Shown one piece after another: positions 51,052-60,007 of a stretch of DNA of 64,000 nt; position 1 is the first letter of the stretch; each line of letters starts with the position of its first letter. Position numbers and translations under genes: made by a program. Source of the stretch: Chloroflexota bacterium. Lineage in GTDB: Bacteria; Chloroflexota; UBA11872. A model generated the notes under the pieces. It saw only the letters and a list, made by a program, of their open reading frames with translations, ran no database searches and had not been told where the DNA came from. The stretch is from NCBI GenBank assembly GCA_026707585.1, contig JAPOWQ010000066.1:1-64000 (forward strand), given 5' to 3'.

Positions 51052-52416
51052 ATGCTGAGTCAACGGACGTGGGAGGCGGCCCTCGGCGCGCTGCAAGTCG
51101 AGGTTCCAAAAGCCGATTTTGCCGCTTGGTTTCGGGACGCACGGTTCGTCCGAGCAGGCGGGCGCGAGATCGTGGTCGCGGTGCCGACCGTCTTTGCCAA
51201 GGAGATCGTGACGCGCCGCTACCGGGAAATGGTCGCGCGCGCGGTCTCGGCGGCGCACGGTGGTGATGTTGACGTTACATTTGTCGTGCAGGCCGAACGG
51301 CCGACGACGCCGCCGGCCTGGCTGACGGATTCCCCGCCGCCGCCCGCGCCCGCGCCGCGCGCGGCGGGGACCTCCGACGTCCGCCTCAACCCGCGCTACA
51401 CGTTTGAGCGCTTCGTGGTGGGCTCGTCGAACCGCCTGGCGCACGCGGCGGCGCTGCGGGTGAGCGAGCGGCCGGGCGATGTCTACAACCCGCTGTTTCT
51501 ATACAGCGGCGTGGGGCTGGGCAAGACCCATCTGCTGCACGCCATCGGCCACGCCATCCTGGCTCGCCGGCCGGATACGCGGCTGCGGTACGTGCCCTGC
51601 GAGACGTTCGTCAACGACCTGCTCTATGCCATCCGCACCGAGAGCCACGGCGAGAGGCTGCGCCGCTTCCGCGAGCGCTACCGCGCGGTTGATCTCCTGA
51701 TGGTTGACGACGTGGAATTCCTTTCGCGCACGGAAGCCTCGCAGGAGGCGCTGTTCCACACCTTCAACGCCATCTACGAGGCGGGCGGGCAGATTGTGCT
51801 CACCAGCGATCGCCCGCCACGCGAGATTGCGCGCCTTGAGGCGCGCCTGCGCAGCCGGTTCGAAGTCGGCCTGGTGGCCGACATCCAGGCGCCGGACCTG
51901 GATTTGCGCCGCATGATCCTGCACCAGCAGGCATCGGCCGCCGGTAGCCAAGTTCCCGAAGACGTGGTGGACTTTCTGGCCGACCGGATCACCCGCAACG
52001 TGCGCGAACTGGAAGGCGCCCTGACCCGCACGTTGATCTACGCCGAGTTGCACGGGCTGGATCTCCAGCCGTCCACCGCTGCGCAGGCGCTCTCGGGACT
52101 GGGGCGCGCGGCGGCTGACCGGCCGCCGGCCACCGACGCAATCCTGGCGGCGACGGCCAGCCACTTCGACATCCCGCAGGGCGACTTGCTCAGCAAGCGG
52201 CGCGACGCCCGCACGGCGGGGGCGCGCCAGGTCGCCATGTACCTCATGCGCAACGACGGCCGGGAAACGCTGCCCGAAATCGGCCGGGTGCTGGGCGGTC
52301 GCGATCACACCACGGTCCTGCACGGGTGCGCCAAGATCGAGCGGCGACTGAAGCTGGAGGACCGCCTCAAGGCCGACCTTGAGGCAATCCGCGCTCACCT
52401 GGCCGACGGCTCCTAA
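51052..52416 (+). CDS. dnaA: chromosomal replication initiator DnaA
   Basis: This 454-residue protein has domain I (residues 1-85, QRTWEAALGALQVEVPKADF) and a Pro-rich linker. The AAA+ domain has Walker A GVGLGKTH (153-160) and Walker B LLMVDDVEFL (about 214-223). Domain IV has the DnaA signature GGRDHTTVLHGCAKIE (about 415-430). It opens the origin by binding DnaA boxes, which lie in the next 520 bases. Length is typical. No second replication gene (dnaN) follows within the window. Confidence 0.97.
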   Translation: MLSQRTWEAALGALQVEVPKADFAAWFRDARFVRAGGREIVVAVPTVFAKEIVTRRYREMVARAVSAAHGGDVDVTFVVQAERPTTPPAWLTDSPPPPAPAPRAAGTSDVRLNPRYTFERFVVGSSNRLAHAAALRVSERPGDVYNPLFLYSGVGLGKTHLLHAIGHAILARRPDTRLRYVPCETFVNDLLYAIRTESHGERLRRFRERYRAVDLLMVDDVEFLSRTEASQEALFHTFNAIYEAGGQIVLTSDRPPREIARLEARLRSRFEVGLVADIQAPDLDLRRMILHQQASAAGSQVPEDVVDFLADRITRNVRELEGALTRTLIYAELHGLDLQPSTAAQALSGLGRAAADRPPATDAILAATASHFDIPQGDLLSKRRDARTAGARQVAMYLMRNDGRETLPEIGRVLGGRDHTTVLHGCAKIERRLKLEDRLKADLEAIRAHLADGS

Positions 52417-52962
52417 CCCCTCCCTGTGTGGATAACTAGCCGTCCTGTGTGGACAACTACCCCTTGCTGTGGATACACACGGCTCGCCGGCGGGTCCCCT
52501 CCCGTAAACTGTCGCTACCGTCGCCAAGTATCCACGGCCGCCTCCGACCAACCCACAGCCCGCGGGTCGGCGGCCGACCCTTAAGCGCATCCCCCCACCA
52601 GAAGGGCTTGCCGAGCGTTCGCCGTTGCCTCCACACACTTCACGCCCTTCTTAAGATTGTTCTTAGATTCTTTATATGCTTCGTTGGTTCTGGGATAACC
52701 GCCAACAGGCGACCATTCAAGGCGGCTCGCGGCTGACTCCTCCGTGTCCTGGATTCACCGGCAGCAACCAGCCGGGCCGCACACTCGCGGCTCCTTCAGC
52801 AGGTGAAGGGAATGCCGACGGTGTGGTGAGCGCCGGGAACGGCGTTCCGCGGGCGCGGGCGGGATCCCTGGACAGATCCCCGGCCTTTCCCAGCCTGAGC
52901 GTGTACGAGGTGCGCGCCGGAGATTGCCGGTGACGCCTTCCGGCAAGGGCGCAGGTCGCGGC
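52417..52962. other. replication origin (oriC) region
   Basis: No gene lies between dnaA and parB. DnaA boxes TGTGGATAA (52427), TGTGGACAA (52448) and TGTGGATAC (52468) stand 20-21 bases apart on the same strand. An inverted CGTGGATAC lies at 52528-52536. An A/T-rich tract runs at about 52649-52684 (ttcttaagattgttcttaga and tctttatatgctt), the expected unwinding element, in otherwise GC-rich DNA. Together with dnaA on one side and parB on the other this is a standard bacterial origin. Confidence 0.88.
52427..52476 (+). promoter_or_regulatory. cluster of three in-phase DnaA boxes
   Basis: TGTGGATAA at 52427-52435 is the consensus box. TGTGGACAA at 52448-52456 and TGTGGATAC at 52468-52476 each differ by one base. 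Spacing of 21 and 20 bases puts all three on the same DNA face. Confidence 0.9.
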
Positions 52963-53757
52963 ATGGGTGACTCCTCCGAGGGCGTGTCGGGTGATCAGCG
53001 CTCTATGCCGCTGGACCAAATCAAGCCGAACGCCCGGCAGCCGCGCCGTCGATTCGACCCCGCGGATGAGGATGCGCTGGCTGCGTCCATCCGGCGGCAC
53101 GGCGTACTTCAGCCGGCACTCGTCACACCGTCTGCCTCCCGGCCCGGACAGTTCGTCCTGGTGGCCGGCGAACGCCGCTGGCGGGCGGCGCGGAAGGCGG
53201 GCCTGGCGGAGGTTCCGGTTGTTATCGTCGCCGCGGATGCTCAGCGGCGAGCCGAGCTGGCGCTGGTGGAAAACATGCAGCGCACCGACCTAGGGCCGCT
53301 GGAACGCGCGTGCGCCTTCCAAGCGCTGATTGACGACTTCGGCCTGACGCAGGCGCAGGTGGCGGCCGTTGTGGGCGTCAGCCGCTCAGCGGTCGCCAAC
53401 ACGCTGCGGCTTCGGAAGCTGAGCGCGGAGATGCGGCAAGCGGTGGCTGAAGGCCGCATTACGGAGAGCCACGGGCGCACGCTGGCCGGCATCCCGGACC
53501 CCGCGACGCGGCAGCGGCTGTTCCTGCAAATGCTGGGCGGTCGCCTGAACCTGCGCCAAGCCGAGCGCACGGCCCGCCGCCTGGCGGGCGCGTCGCGACA
53601 GCCTGATGTGGAGCTTGAGCACGTCGCCGAGCGCTTGCAGTGGCGGTTGGGCACGCGCGTGCGCTTTGTGGGGACCCGAAGACGCGGGCGCATCCAAATT
53701 GACTACCGAGACGCGGAGGACCTCGACGCCTTGCTGAGCATGCTCTTGCCGGAATAG
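52963..53757 (+). CDS. parB: ParB/Spo0J-family chromosome-partition protein
   Basis: This 264-residue protein has the CTP-binding N-terminal domain (LDQIKPNARQPRRRFD, GERRWRAARKAGL, ENMQRTDLGPLERA). The parS-reading HTH is LTQAQVAAVVGVSRSAVANTL, and there is a C-terminal dimer domain. It should load at parS sites such as 53759-53774 and 63136-63151 and slide outward to organise the origin. An in-frame TTG at 52924 could extend it by 13 residues. The usual parA gene is not beside it. Confidence 0.95.
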   Translation: MGDSSEGVSGDQRSMPLDQIKPNARQPRRRFDPADEDALAASIRRHGVLQPALVTPSASRPGQFVLVAGERRWRAARKAGLAEVPVVIVAADAQRRAELALVENMQRTDLGPLERACAFQALIDDFGLTQAQVAAVVGVSRSAVANTLRLRKLSAEMRQAVAEGRITESHGRTLAGIPDPATRQRLFLQMLGGRLNLRQAERTARRLAGASRQPDVELEHVAERLQWRLGTRVRFVGTRRRGRIQIDYRDAEDLDALLSMLLPE

Positions 53758-54471
53758 ATGTTTCACGTGAACCGTTGGCGGCCCGGCCCCTGGCGACCCG
53801 CTCCGGTCACCGGCGTACTGCTGGCGGCCAACACCGCGGTCTTCCTGCTGCAGGCTGCCCAGGGCCCGGTCGGGCAGGAGTGGATCGTGCGCTACGGACT
53901 CATCCCCGCGGTGCTTATGCAGGGCGAGCGGTTCTCGATCCCCGGCTCGCCCACCCCGTACGCGCTCACGCTGCTGAGTTCATCGTTTTTGCACGGCAAC
54001 CTGGGGCACCTGGTCGTGAACCTCGCGTTTATCGCGGTCCTCGGGTCGTTGGTTGAGCGCGCGGTAGGCGCGTGGCGGGTGGCCGTGCTCTGGACGGCAG
54101 CCGTCGTTCTCGGCGGGGTCTTCCACGTGCTCATGAACAGCGGGTCGCTCGTGCCGACCGTGGGCGCCAGCGCCGGCGTGGCCGGCCTGATCGGGGTGGT
54201 TACTGTAGGGGGGTGGGGCGGTCTGATAGCCGGCGGGTTGTGGCTGTCGGTGCAGGTCGCCGGGGCCATGGCCCGGGCGCCCCAACTGCTGGATCCCGAG
54301 GTGGCGTGGCAGGCTCACCTTGCGGGGTATACGGTGGGTGTCGTGGGAGGACTGCTTGTGCGGTGGGAGATTCGACGGCGACGCCGAGCTGCAAGGCGTG
54401 TGGGGGCCGCGCCCCGGGCGCCTGGCACGGCGGCATCGCGTGCCGGCGGTCAGGGAGGCAGGCGTGGCTAA
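53758..54471 (+). CDS. rhomboid-family intramembrane serine protease
   Basis: This 237-residue protein has about six membrane helices. Signature regions are FLHGNLGHLVVNLAF, the nucleophile Ser in PTVGASAGVAGLIG, and the base His in WQAHLAGYTVGVVGGLL. A basic Arg-rich C-terminal tail follows. It cleaves membrane proteins within the bilayer. It follows parB with no gap (TAG then ATG), and its first codons form a parS-like site. The next gene overlaps its end by 8 bases. Confidence 0.92.
   Translation: MFHVNRWRPGPWRPAPVTGVLLAANTAVFLLQAAQGPVGQEWIVRYGLIPAVLMQGERFSIPGSPTPYALTLLSSSFLHGNLGHLVVNLAFIAVLGSLVERAVGAWRVAVLWTAAVVLGGVFHVLMNSGSLVPTVGASAGVAGLIGVVTVGGWGGLIAGGLWLSVQVAGAMARAPQLLDPEVAWQAHLAGYTVGVVGGLLVRWEIRRRRRAARRVGAAPRAPGTAASRAGGQGGRRG
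53759..53774. promoter_or_regulatory. near-consensus parS site at a start codon
   Basis: TGTTTCACGTGAACCG matches the parS consensus TGTTTCACGTGAAACA at 14 of 16 positions, with the central palindrome intact. It begins inside the ATG of the rhomboid gene, immediately after parB. Confidence 0.75.
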
Positions 54472-54721
54472 CCGCCGCCGATCGACCCGCCGCCGCCGCC
54501 GCGCTCCGATTCGACGGGCCGTGCGCAGGCCCACACCTACCGCCGAGGCCCAAGCCCGGCCCGTCTCGGCGGGGGCCGCGCCCACGCCGGCGACTGCGGC
54601 CGGCCCTCGCGCGGCCTCGCTACCCTCGCTACCTCAGCTGCGCCGGGACCTGCTGCTGAGCGCGACCCTGGGCCTCGGCCTCACGTTGGTCGTGATCGTC
54701 GTCGGGCTGGCCACGGGCTAG
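54464..54721 (+). CDS. small basic single-pass membrane protein
   Basis: This 85-residue protein has a strongly basic N-terminal third (RRRSTRRRRRAPIRRAVRR), an Ala/Pro-rich middle and one C-terminal membrane helix (LLLSATLGLGLTLVVIVVGL). GTG 54464 is preceded by GGGAGG. It overlaps the rhomboid gene by 8 bases, so the two are coupled. The composition could suit nucleic-acid or phospholipid-headgroup contact; no family is recognised. Confidence 0.6.
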   Translation: MANRRRSTRRRRRAPIRRAVRRPTPTAEAQARPVSAGAAPTPATAAGPRAASLPSLPQLRRDLLLSATLGLGLTLVVIVVGLATG

Positions 54722-54750
54722 CCACCGGTGGCGGCGCACAGGCCGTTACA

Positions 54751-54756
54751 TATAAT
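54751..54756 (+). promoter_or_regulatory. consensus -10 hexamer
   Basis: TATAAT occurs within ttacatataatcc, rare in such GC-rich DNA and ideally placed before the exported propeller gene. No clear TTGACA-type -35 lies 16-18 bases upstream. Transcription would start near 54763. Confidence 0.6.
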
Positions 54757-54849
54757 CCTGCTCGGTTGAGGCGGTGCCGGCCCTGGGCATCCTCCGTCGG
54801 GTGCGCCGCTCACGGAACCGTCGATAGCGCCGAAGGAAGGGTCGCCGAC

Positions 54850-56706
54850 CTGACCCGCGTACGCGTCACGCTCGGAATAGCCGCCGCCGCATTGCTGATG
54901 GCCCTAGCCCTTGGCCCGGTATCGCTGACCGCCCAGGTCACCTCCGGCTTCGGGCCAATCACGGTCCTGAACAACACCTTCCTCAGCGCGCCGGGCAACC
55001 CGGAGTTGCAGCACAACATTCCGCAGTTGAGCGTGTCCCTTGGGGCCGAGACGCTGACCGCCGACTTCCAGGAGTTCTTCGAGCGCACCGGTGGGCTCCA
55101 GCGCTGGGGCTTCCCGACCTCCGAGGTTCACGTTGAGGAAACCGGCACGCTGACGCAGTACTACCAGCGTGGCGTCGTCGACTTCCACCGACGGCCCGAC
55201 CTTGGCGACATCTATGTCCTCGAGCGGCGGCTTACCTGGGACTACTTCGGCGGCGGCCAGGGCGGCAGCCCCGACCTGGGTGCGGAACAGGGAACGGTCA
55301 ATAACAACACCGGCGAGCAGCTTGGGCCCTGGAACCACAAGGTCTCTAACTTCTCGGTTGGCGGCGTACGCACCGGTTTCCTTGATTTCTTTCACGCGTT
55401 CGGCGGCGTGCAGGCGTTCGGGTTCCCGAAGACCGAGGCTCGGAGAGATACAAACGCGCCCGGGACCGTGCATATACCGGCGGCTACACCGGAGTTCATT
55501 CGCCAGTACTTTCAAGCCGCGGTGATGGAGCACCACCCGCAGAATCCGGAGGCTCCGGTGCAGTTGCGGCTGCTGGGCGACGACTTGCGAGACCAGAAGT
55601 ATCCGGCGCGCGCCTGGGCCAACTTCGGCGCCTTCCGCGCCGCCGTGGCGCTGACGGCCGGGCAGGCGTTCACGCCGTCGGTCATTGACTTCACCCCGCC
55701 GAGCCCCTCGCCCACGGCAACCGCGGCGGCCACGCCCAGTCCCGCGTCACCGACCGCGCTGGAGCCGCTGCGGGCCACCGGCGAGGTCATTGTGGTCGGA
55801 ACGACGGACGGCGGCGTTTTGCTCTACGACGGGGCCAACTGGCGGCAACTCGACAAGGATCGCTCGGTGCTCACCACCAACCGGGTCCAGGCCGTGCTGG
55901 TGGACAGGGACGGCCAGATCTGGGCCGGAACCGATGCCGGCCTCTTCCGCTTTAACCGGAACGGCGACGGCGCGGTCTTCGATCAGGCGAGCACGAATAA
56001 CGGAATCGGGTCCGGCAACGTCTCCTCGCTGGCCGGGCGACAGGTAGGGGACGTCCTGTGGATGAGCCACCCGCGCCAGGGCGCCAGCCGCTTCGACGGC
56101 CACACCTGGGAGCGGGTCCGCTCCGACAACACGCAACTGCCGAACTCCGACGTGCGCCAGGTGCGCGCGGTAACGGGCACTGAAGGCGGCCTGTCGTTTG
56201 CCACCGCGAACGGCGCCGCGCTGTACGACGAGGACGCCAATACGTGGTTCTTCTACAACACCGATACGTCGGCGATCGCCAGCAACGACATCACTACCGT
56301 GGAAGCGGACGCGGACGGGGCCTTGTGGTTCGGCACGGGCAACGCGGGCGTGTCGCGGACCCTGAATCCGCTGGCGTGGGACCACTTCGCCACCGGTGAC
56401 GGGCTTGCCAGCAACAACGTTCGCGACATCCTGGTCGCGAGTGACGGAACGGTCTGGATTGCGACGGCCGGAGGCGTGAGTTGGTTCCGGAACAACGAGC
56501 TCTCGACCGCCAATGTCGTGAACGCGGGGCTGCCCTCCAACAGCGCCCGGGCGCTGGCAGAGGACAGCCAGGGACACATCTGGGTGGCGACCGACGGCGG
56601 GGTGGGGCGCTTTGACGGGTCCACGTGGACGGCGTTCACGACCGTCCAGGGACTGCCCACGAACAGCGCGAGCTCAATAGCCGCGGGCGTCGTGGTCACC
56701 AGCTGA
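54850..56706 (+). CDS. exported protein with C-terminal beta-propeller (Reg_prop-type repeats)
   Basis: The protein is about 618 residues from CTG 54850. It has a signal peptide (RVTLGIAAAALLMALALGPV), two N-terminal modules with LQRWGFPTSEV and VQAFGFPKTEA, and a Pro/Thr linker. C-terminal propeller repeats of two-component-regulator type follow (DGQIWAGTDAGLFRF, DGTVWIATAGGVSWF, QGHIWVATDGGVGRF). It is outside the membrane and probably binds a ligand. CTG 54850 is favoured because GGAAGG ends 9 bases before it; the first in-frame standard start is TTG 54766, only three bases after the predicted transcript start. Confidence 0.8.
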   Translation: MTRVRVTLGIAAAALLMALALGPVSLTAQVTSGFGPITVLNNTFLSAPGNPELQHNIPQLSVSLGAETLTADFQEFFERTGGLQRWGFPTSEVHVEETGTLTQYYQRGVVDFHRRPDLGDIYVLERRLTWDYFGGGQGGSPDLGAEQGTVNNNTGEQLGPWNHKVSNFSVGGVRTGFLDFFHAFGGVQAFGFPKTEARRDTNAPGTVHIPAATPEFIRQYFQAAVMEHHPQNPEAPVQLRLLGDDLRDQKYPARAWANFGAFRAAVALTAGQAFTPSVIDFTPPSPSPTATAAATPSPASPTALEPLRATGEVIVVGTTDGGVLLYDGANWRQLDKDRSVLTTNRVQAVLVDRDGQIWAGTDAGLFRFNRNGDGAVFDQASTNNGIGSGNVSSLAGRQVGDVLWMSHPRQGASRFDGHTWERVRSDNTQLPNSDVRQVRAVTGTEGGLSFATANGAALYDEDANTWFFYNTDTSAIASNDITTVEADADGALWFGTGNAGVSRTLNPLAWDHFATGDGLASNNVRDILVASDGTVWIATAGGVSWFRNNELSTANVVNAGLPSNSARALAEDSQGHIWVATDGGVGRFDGSTWTAFTTVQGLPTNSASSIAAGVVVTS

Positions 56707-56780
56707 GCGCAAGGGACGCGCCGCCGCGAATCTGACAGGCGGACATCCCGGCGATCCCGGCGAAAACCTGCCGGAACGCG

Positions 56781-57476
56781 CTATTCGGCCAGGCCGGCCC
56801 CCTGGCGGCTGTGACGGTCACGGATGCGCGCCAGCCGCGCGAACTCCAGCGTCATTCGGCGCGACTCGGTCGAGAGCACGATGTCGTCGGCCAGGAACTG
56901 GCTCAAGCCCACCTCGAACAGCAGGTCGTCAACCTCGGAGGTGGCGAGGCCGTAGCCCCCGGCGAGCACGTGTGCCAGGTCCACGGACCTGGATGGCTCG
57001 CGCCCGGCCTCGAGATCCGTGATGACACTGACGCGCACGCCGGCCTTACGCGCGACCTGCCGGGTCGTATGGCGGGCGGTGCGCCGTCGCGTGCGCAGCC
57101 GTTCCGCCAGCAGCGCGCGATCCACGTGGAGCTGCTCGTCGTCGGTGTCGTCCTGGTCGGGGTTGAGCGTGGAATTGACGGTGCGCGAGATGGAGCGGAT
57201 GGCCGATTCGGCGACGCTGGCGATGGTCTCTTCGGCAAAGCGGCGGCGGGTGCTGGCTATGTCGTCCGGCACGTAGCCCGCCAGGACCAGCAACTCGCGG
57301 GGATCGACCTCAAGACCCTGGGCCAGCGTTACGAGCGTGGCCACGGTTGGACTCTTGTAATCACCGCTTTCCAACCGGGAAAGGTAGGAGGGCGCCAACC
57401 CGCAACGCGCGGCGAGCGCTGCCTTGGTGAGGCGACGCTGCTCGCGGAGCTGACGGACGGCGTTGGCGAAACCCAT
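56781..57476 (-). CDS. XRE-family regulator with two HTH domains
   Basis: This 231-residue protein has an N-terminal XRE helix-turn-helix (FANAVRQLREQRRLTKAAL, LAPSYLSRLESGDYKSPT) and a second, more divergent HTH (RHTTRQVARKAGVRVSVITD). An acidic linker (DQDDTDDEQ) separates them. Two DNA-binding domains in one chain suggest it bridges sites or reads a long operator. Start at 57476 (MGFANAV) is preferred; 57518 is possible. Divergent from the OsmC gene. Confidence 0.85.
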   Translation of the reverse strand: MGFANAVRQLREQRRLTKAALAARCGLAPSYLSRLESGDYKSPTVATLVTLAQGLEVDPRELLVLAGYVPDDIASTRRRFAEETIASVAESAIRSISRTVNSTLNPDQDDTDDEQLHVDRALLAERLRTRRRTARHTTRQVARKAGVRVSVITDLEAGREPSRSVDLAHVLAGGYGLATSEVDDLLFEVGLSQFLADDIVLSTESRRMTLEFARLARIRDRHSRQGAGLAE

Positions 57477-57673
57477 GTCGGGGACAGGCACTATAGCGAG
57501 CCCGCCAGCCGCATCCAAACCAACGGGTGCGTTTCGGCCATCAAACCTGTACCGGCGCGGTGGCCCGCAACCGCTGCGGCGCGGTGACGCGCGGCGCGTG
57601 TAGTTAGCATGGTCCCGCAGAGGGGACCGATCGCGGTGCGAACACCGCGAGCATGACAGGGGAAGGAAGCGAT

Positions 57674-58120
57674 ATGGCGGACATCGTTCGACGCGCGGAT
57701 GTCGTTTGGCGAGGGAACTTGATTGAAGGAACGGGAAAGTTCGACGTGGGAAGTGGCGCGATGAGCGGGCAGGCCGTGAGTTGGCCCGCGCGCACGGAGG
57801 GGCCTGGCGGCAAGACCAGCCCGGAGGAATTGCTGGCGGCCTCGCACGCCAGCTGCTACGCCATGGCGTTCTCGCACACGCTGGCCGAGGCTGGACATCC
57901 GCCGGAAGAGCTACGCGTCTCGGCGTCCGTGACGTTTGAGCCTTTGCCCGCCGGCGGGTTCAAGGTGGGCAGCAGCTCCCTGAGCGTGGAAGGCGTGGTC
58001 CCGGGACTCGACCAGGCGGGGTTCGCAGACCTGGCCGCGCAAGGCGAGGCCGGCTGCCCGATCTCCAACGCCATCCGCGGCAACGTGGAGATCTCGGTCG
58101 AGGCCACGCTGGCGGGCTGA
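57674..58120 (+). CDS. osmC: OsmC-family peroxidase
   Basis: This 148-residue protein has the two redox Cys of OsmC: SHASCYAMAFSHTL (about Cys59) and EAGCPISNAI (about Cys125). The Arg of the active site is at the N-terminus (VVWRGNL). It reduces organic hydroperoxides using thiols or lipoyl proteins. GGAAGG before ATG 57674 supports the start. A small helical protein gene follows after 5 bases. Confidence 0.93.
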   Translation: MADIVRRADVVWRGNLIEGTGKFDVGSGAMSGQAVSWPARTEGPGGKTSPEELLAASHASCYAMAFSHTLAEAGHPPEELRVSASVTFEPLPAGGFKVGSSSLSVEGVVPGLDQAGFADLAAQGEAGCPISNAIRGNVEISVEATLAG

Positions 58121-58125
58121 GCGCG

Positions 58126-58338
58126 GTGAGCGACGGCCGCGCCGAACTGACGCAGGCGCTGGAGGCTTTGCTGCAGGCCATCGGCCCGCCGCCGGCCCCG
58201 GCCGACGAACTTCAGGCCGCCCTGCGCCACGTGGACGGGCTGACCCAGTCCCTGGGCCCTGACACCCCGGCCCAACTCCGCCACTTCCTGCAACGCCGCA
58301 GCTACGTGAAGGCGCTGGAGTACCTGCAAAGCGGCTAG
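58126..58338 (+). CDS. small helical protein downstream of osmC
   Basis: This 70-residue ORF from GTG 58126 is Leu-, Ala- and Gln-rich (ELTQALEALLQAIGPPPAPA, HFLQRRSYVKALEYLQSG) and probably folds as a helical hairpin. Only 5 bases separate it from osmC, so it may be co-transcribed. No Cys and no known motif. Its biased composition resembles its surroundings, so a real gene is likely but not certain. Confidence 0.55.
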   Translation: MSDGRAELTQALEALLQAIGPPPAPADELQAALRHVDGLTQSLGPDTPAQLRHFLQRRSYVKALEYLQSG

Positions 58339-58556
58339 GACTGCGGGTTTGCGGGTGTCGGGCGCACGTTCCGGTGTGTCCGTCCGTGGAGCCTGTCATC
58401 CATGGCGTCCGTCGGCGCGTCGCGTGATTGACGACGCGGAACGCGGCTGATAGAACAGTTCAACGGGTTTCAGGGCGGAAGACTCGCGCCTGAAGTGGTA
58501 GTGGCCTGAGGTGAGAAGGGCGGTCCTCAACGCAGGCGTTCTGATAGGAGAACCGA

Positions 58557-58793
58557 ATGTCCGCCGAATCGACCGCCGAAACCCTGACCCGCGCCGAGTT
58601 GCGCGAGGAGTTGGATCGAAGCCTCACGCACTACGCGACCAAGGCCGACCTTAAGGACCTCGAGCTTCAACTGACCACAGCGATCAGCGCGGTCCAGATC
58701 CGCCTGATGATGTGGACGCTGTTCCTGGTGAGCGTTGCCACCGGCGTCCTGATCGCCGTCGACAAACTGACGGGACCCGTGACTAGCGGCTGA
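58557..58793 (+). CDS. small coiled-coil membrane protein (DUF1640-like)
   Basis: This 78-residue protein has a charged coiled-coil (RAELREELDRSLTHYATKAD, DLKDLELQLTTAIS) ending in a membrane helix (LMMWTLFLVSVATGVLIAV). ATG 58557 follows aggagaac. Similar short proteins occur widely in bacteria with no assigned role. It recalls the longer protein at 35685. Confidence 0.75.
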   Translation: MSAESTAETLTRAELREELDRSLTHYATKADLKDLELQLTTAISAVQIRLMMWTLFLVSVATGVLIAVDKLTGPVTSG

Positions 58794-58857
58794 GCGACGG
58801 CACCGGCGGGGCAATCGGCTAACGCGCGGTACTGACCTCGAGGCGACGTCGCATCAG

Positions 58858-59826
58858 CTAGCGCATGTCCGCCGCGATCTGGTCGACGAGGCGCATGGTT
58901 TTGGCGGCTTCGGCGAAGTTGGTGAGGGGTTGGGCGCCGGCCTGGATGCTGTCCATGAAGTGCCGGCTCTCCGCATGGAAGCCCGAGACGCGGTGCCGGA
59001 CATCGCCAACCAGGTCGGCACCCCGTACGAACTCAGGGGTGGTCGAGTCGTCGCGGTAGATCATGCCCTCGACACCGTCCTCCCAGTAGGCGGAGACGTC
59101 GCCGCCGTGGATTTCGAAGGTGTGGCGGCGGGCGCCGGCGCGGCGGCTGGCCAGCAGCACGCCGGAGCAGCCGGTGGAGAACTCGATCAGCGCGGCGTGC
59201 ACGTTCATGTAGGGGCGGCCCAGCGCTCGAGTGTGGGCGTTCACCTCCACCACCTCGCCGCCGGCCAGGAAGCGCAGCGCGTCGACCGCGTGGACGATGT
59301 CCGAGTTCAGGTGGCTGACGGAGCCCCGGTAGAAGCCGTACTGGTCGGGCCAGGTGTCGAACTTGTGGAACCGCGCGGCGGCCATGTGGATAGGTCCCGC
59401 GGCCTCCACGACCGACTTGCAGTGGCGTAGCAGGGGGATGAAGCGGCGGTTGAAGCCGGTCATGGTCAGGCAGCCGTGCTGTTCGGCGTACCAGGCAAAG
59501 GCCTCCGTCTCGTAGGTGGAGACGCCGGGCGGCTTTTCGATGAAGACGTGCTTTCCGGCCTGCAGGCAGTCAATCACGATGTCGTGCAGCAGGTGCGGCG
59601 GCATGACCACATAGACGGCGTCCAGGTCCTCGCGCTCCAGCATCTGGCGGTAGTCGGTGTAGCGGCCGGGCACGTCGTACTGGTCGGCGGTGGCGGTTAG
59701 CTTGTCCTCGTCCAGCTCCGATATCGCCCGCAGGTCCGTCGCCTCGATCTCATCCAACGACGGGTAATGCACCAGGCTCGCCAAGTTCCCCGCCCCAACA
59801 AATCCAACTTTCACCGGATCACTCAT
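58858..59826 (-). CDS. Gfo/Idh/MocA-family dehydrogenase
   Basis: This 322-residue protein has the Rossmann motif VGFVGAGNLASLVH and the canonical FIEKPPGVS. The C-terminal domain carries GSVSHLNSDIVHAVDALRFL with the His pair expected for catalysis. It is shorter than the other four family members in this window. Divergent from the helicase gene across 181 bases that contain a TATACT hexamer (59951-59956). Substrate unknown. Confidence 0.9.
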   Translation of the reverse strand: MSDPVKVGFVGAGNLASLVHYPSLDEIEATDLRAISELDEDKLTATADQYDVPGRYTDYRQMLEREDLDAVYVVMPPHLLHDIVIDCLQAGKHVFIEKPPGVSTYETEAFAWYAEQHGCLTMTGFNRRFIPLLRHCKSVVEAAGPIHMAAARFHKFDTWPDQYGFYRGSVSHLNSDIVHAVDALRFLAGGEVVEVNAHTRALGRPYMNVHAALIEFSTGCSGVLLASRRAGARRHTFEIHGGDVSAYWEDGVEGMIYRDDSTTPEFVRGADLVGDVRHRVSGFHAESRHFMDSIQAGAQPLTNFAEAAKTMRLVDQIAADMR

Positions 59827-60007
59827 GCGTTGCTCCCTGACTGCGCCCCGTCCGCGGTGATCCTACGTCCCAGACTGACGGAGTGGCAGCGGCCCAGCCT
59901 GCGCCGACTTGGGCGCTTGCACCGATAGAGAACAGTCGGGTCGCCGTCCCTATACTTCGCGTCGGGCGGTACTCGAACGCGCGGCCTAGAGCGGGCGGGA
60001 TGGGTCA

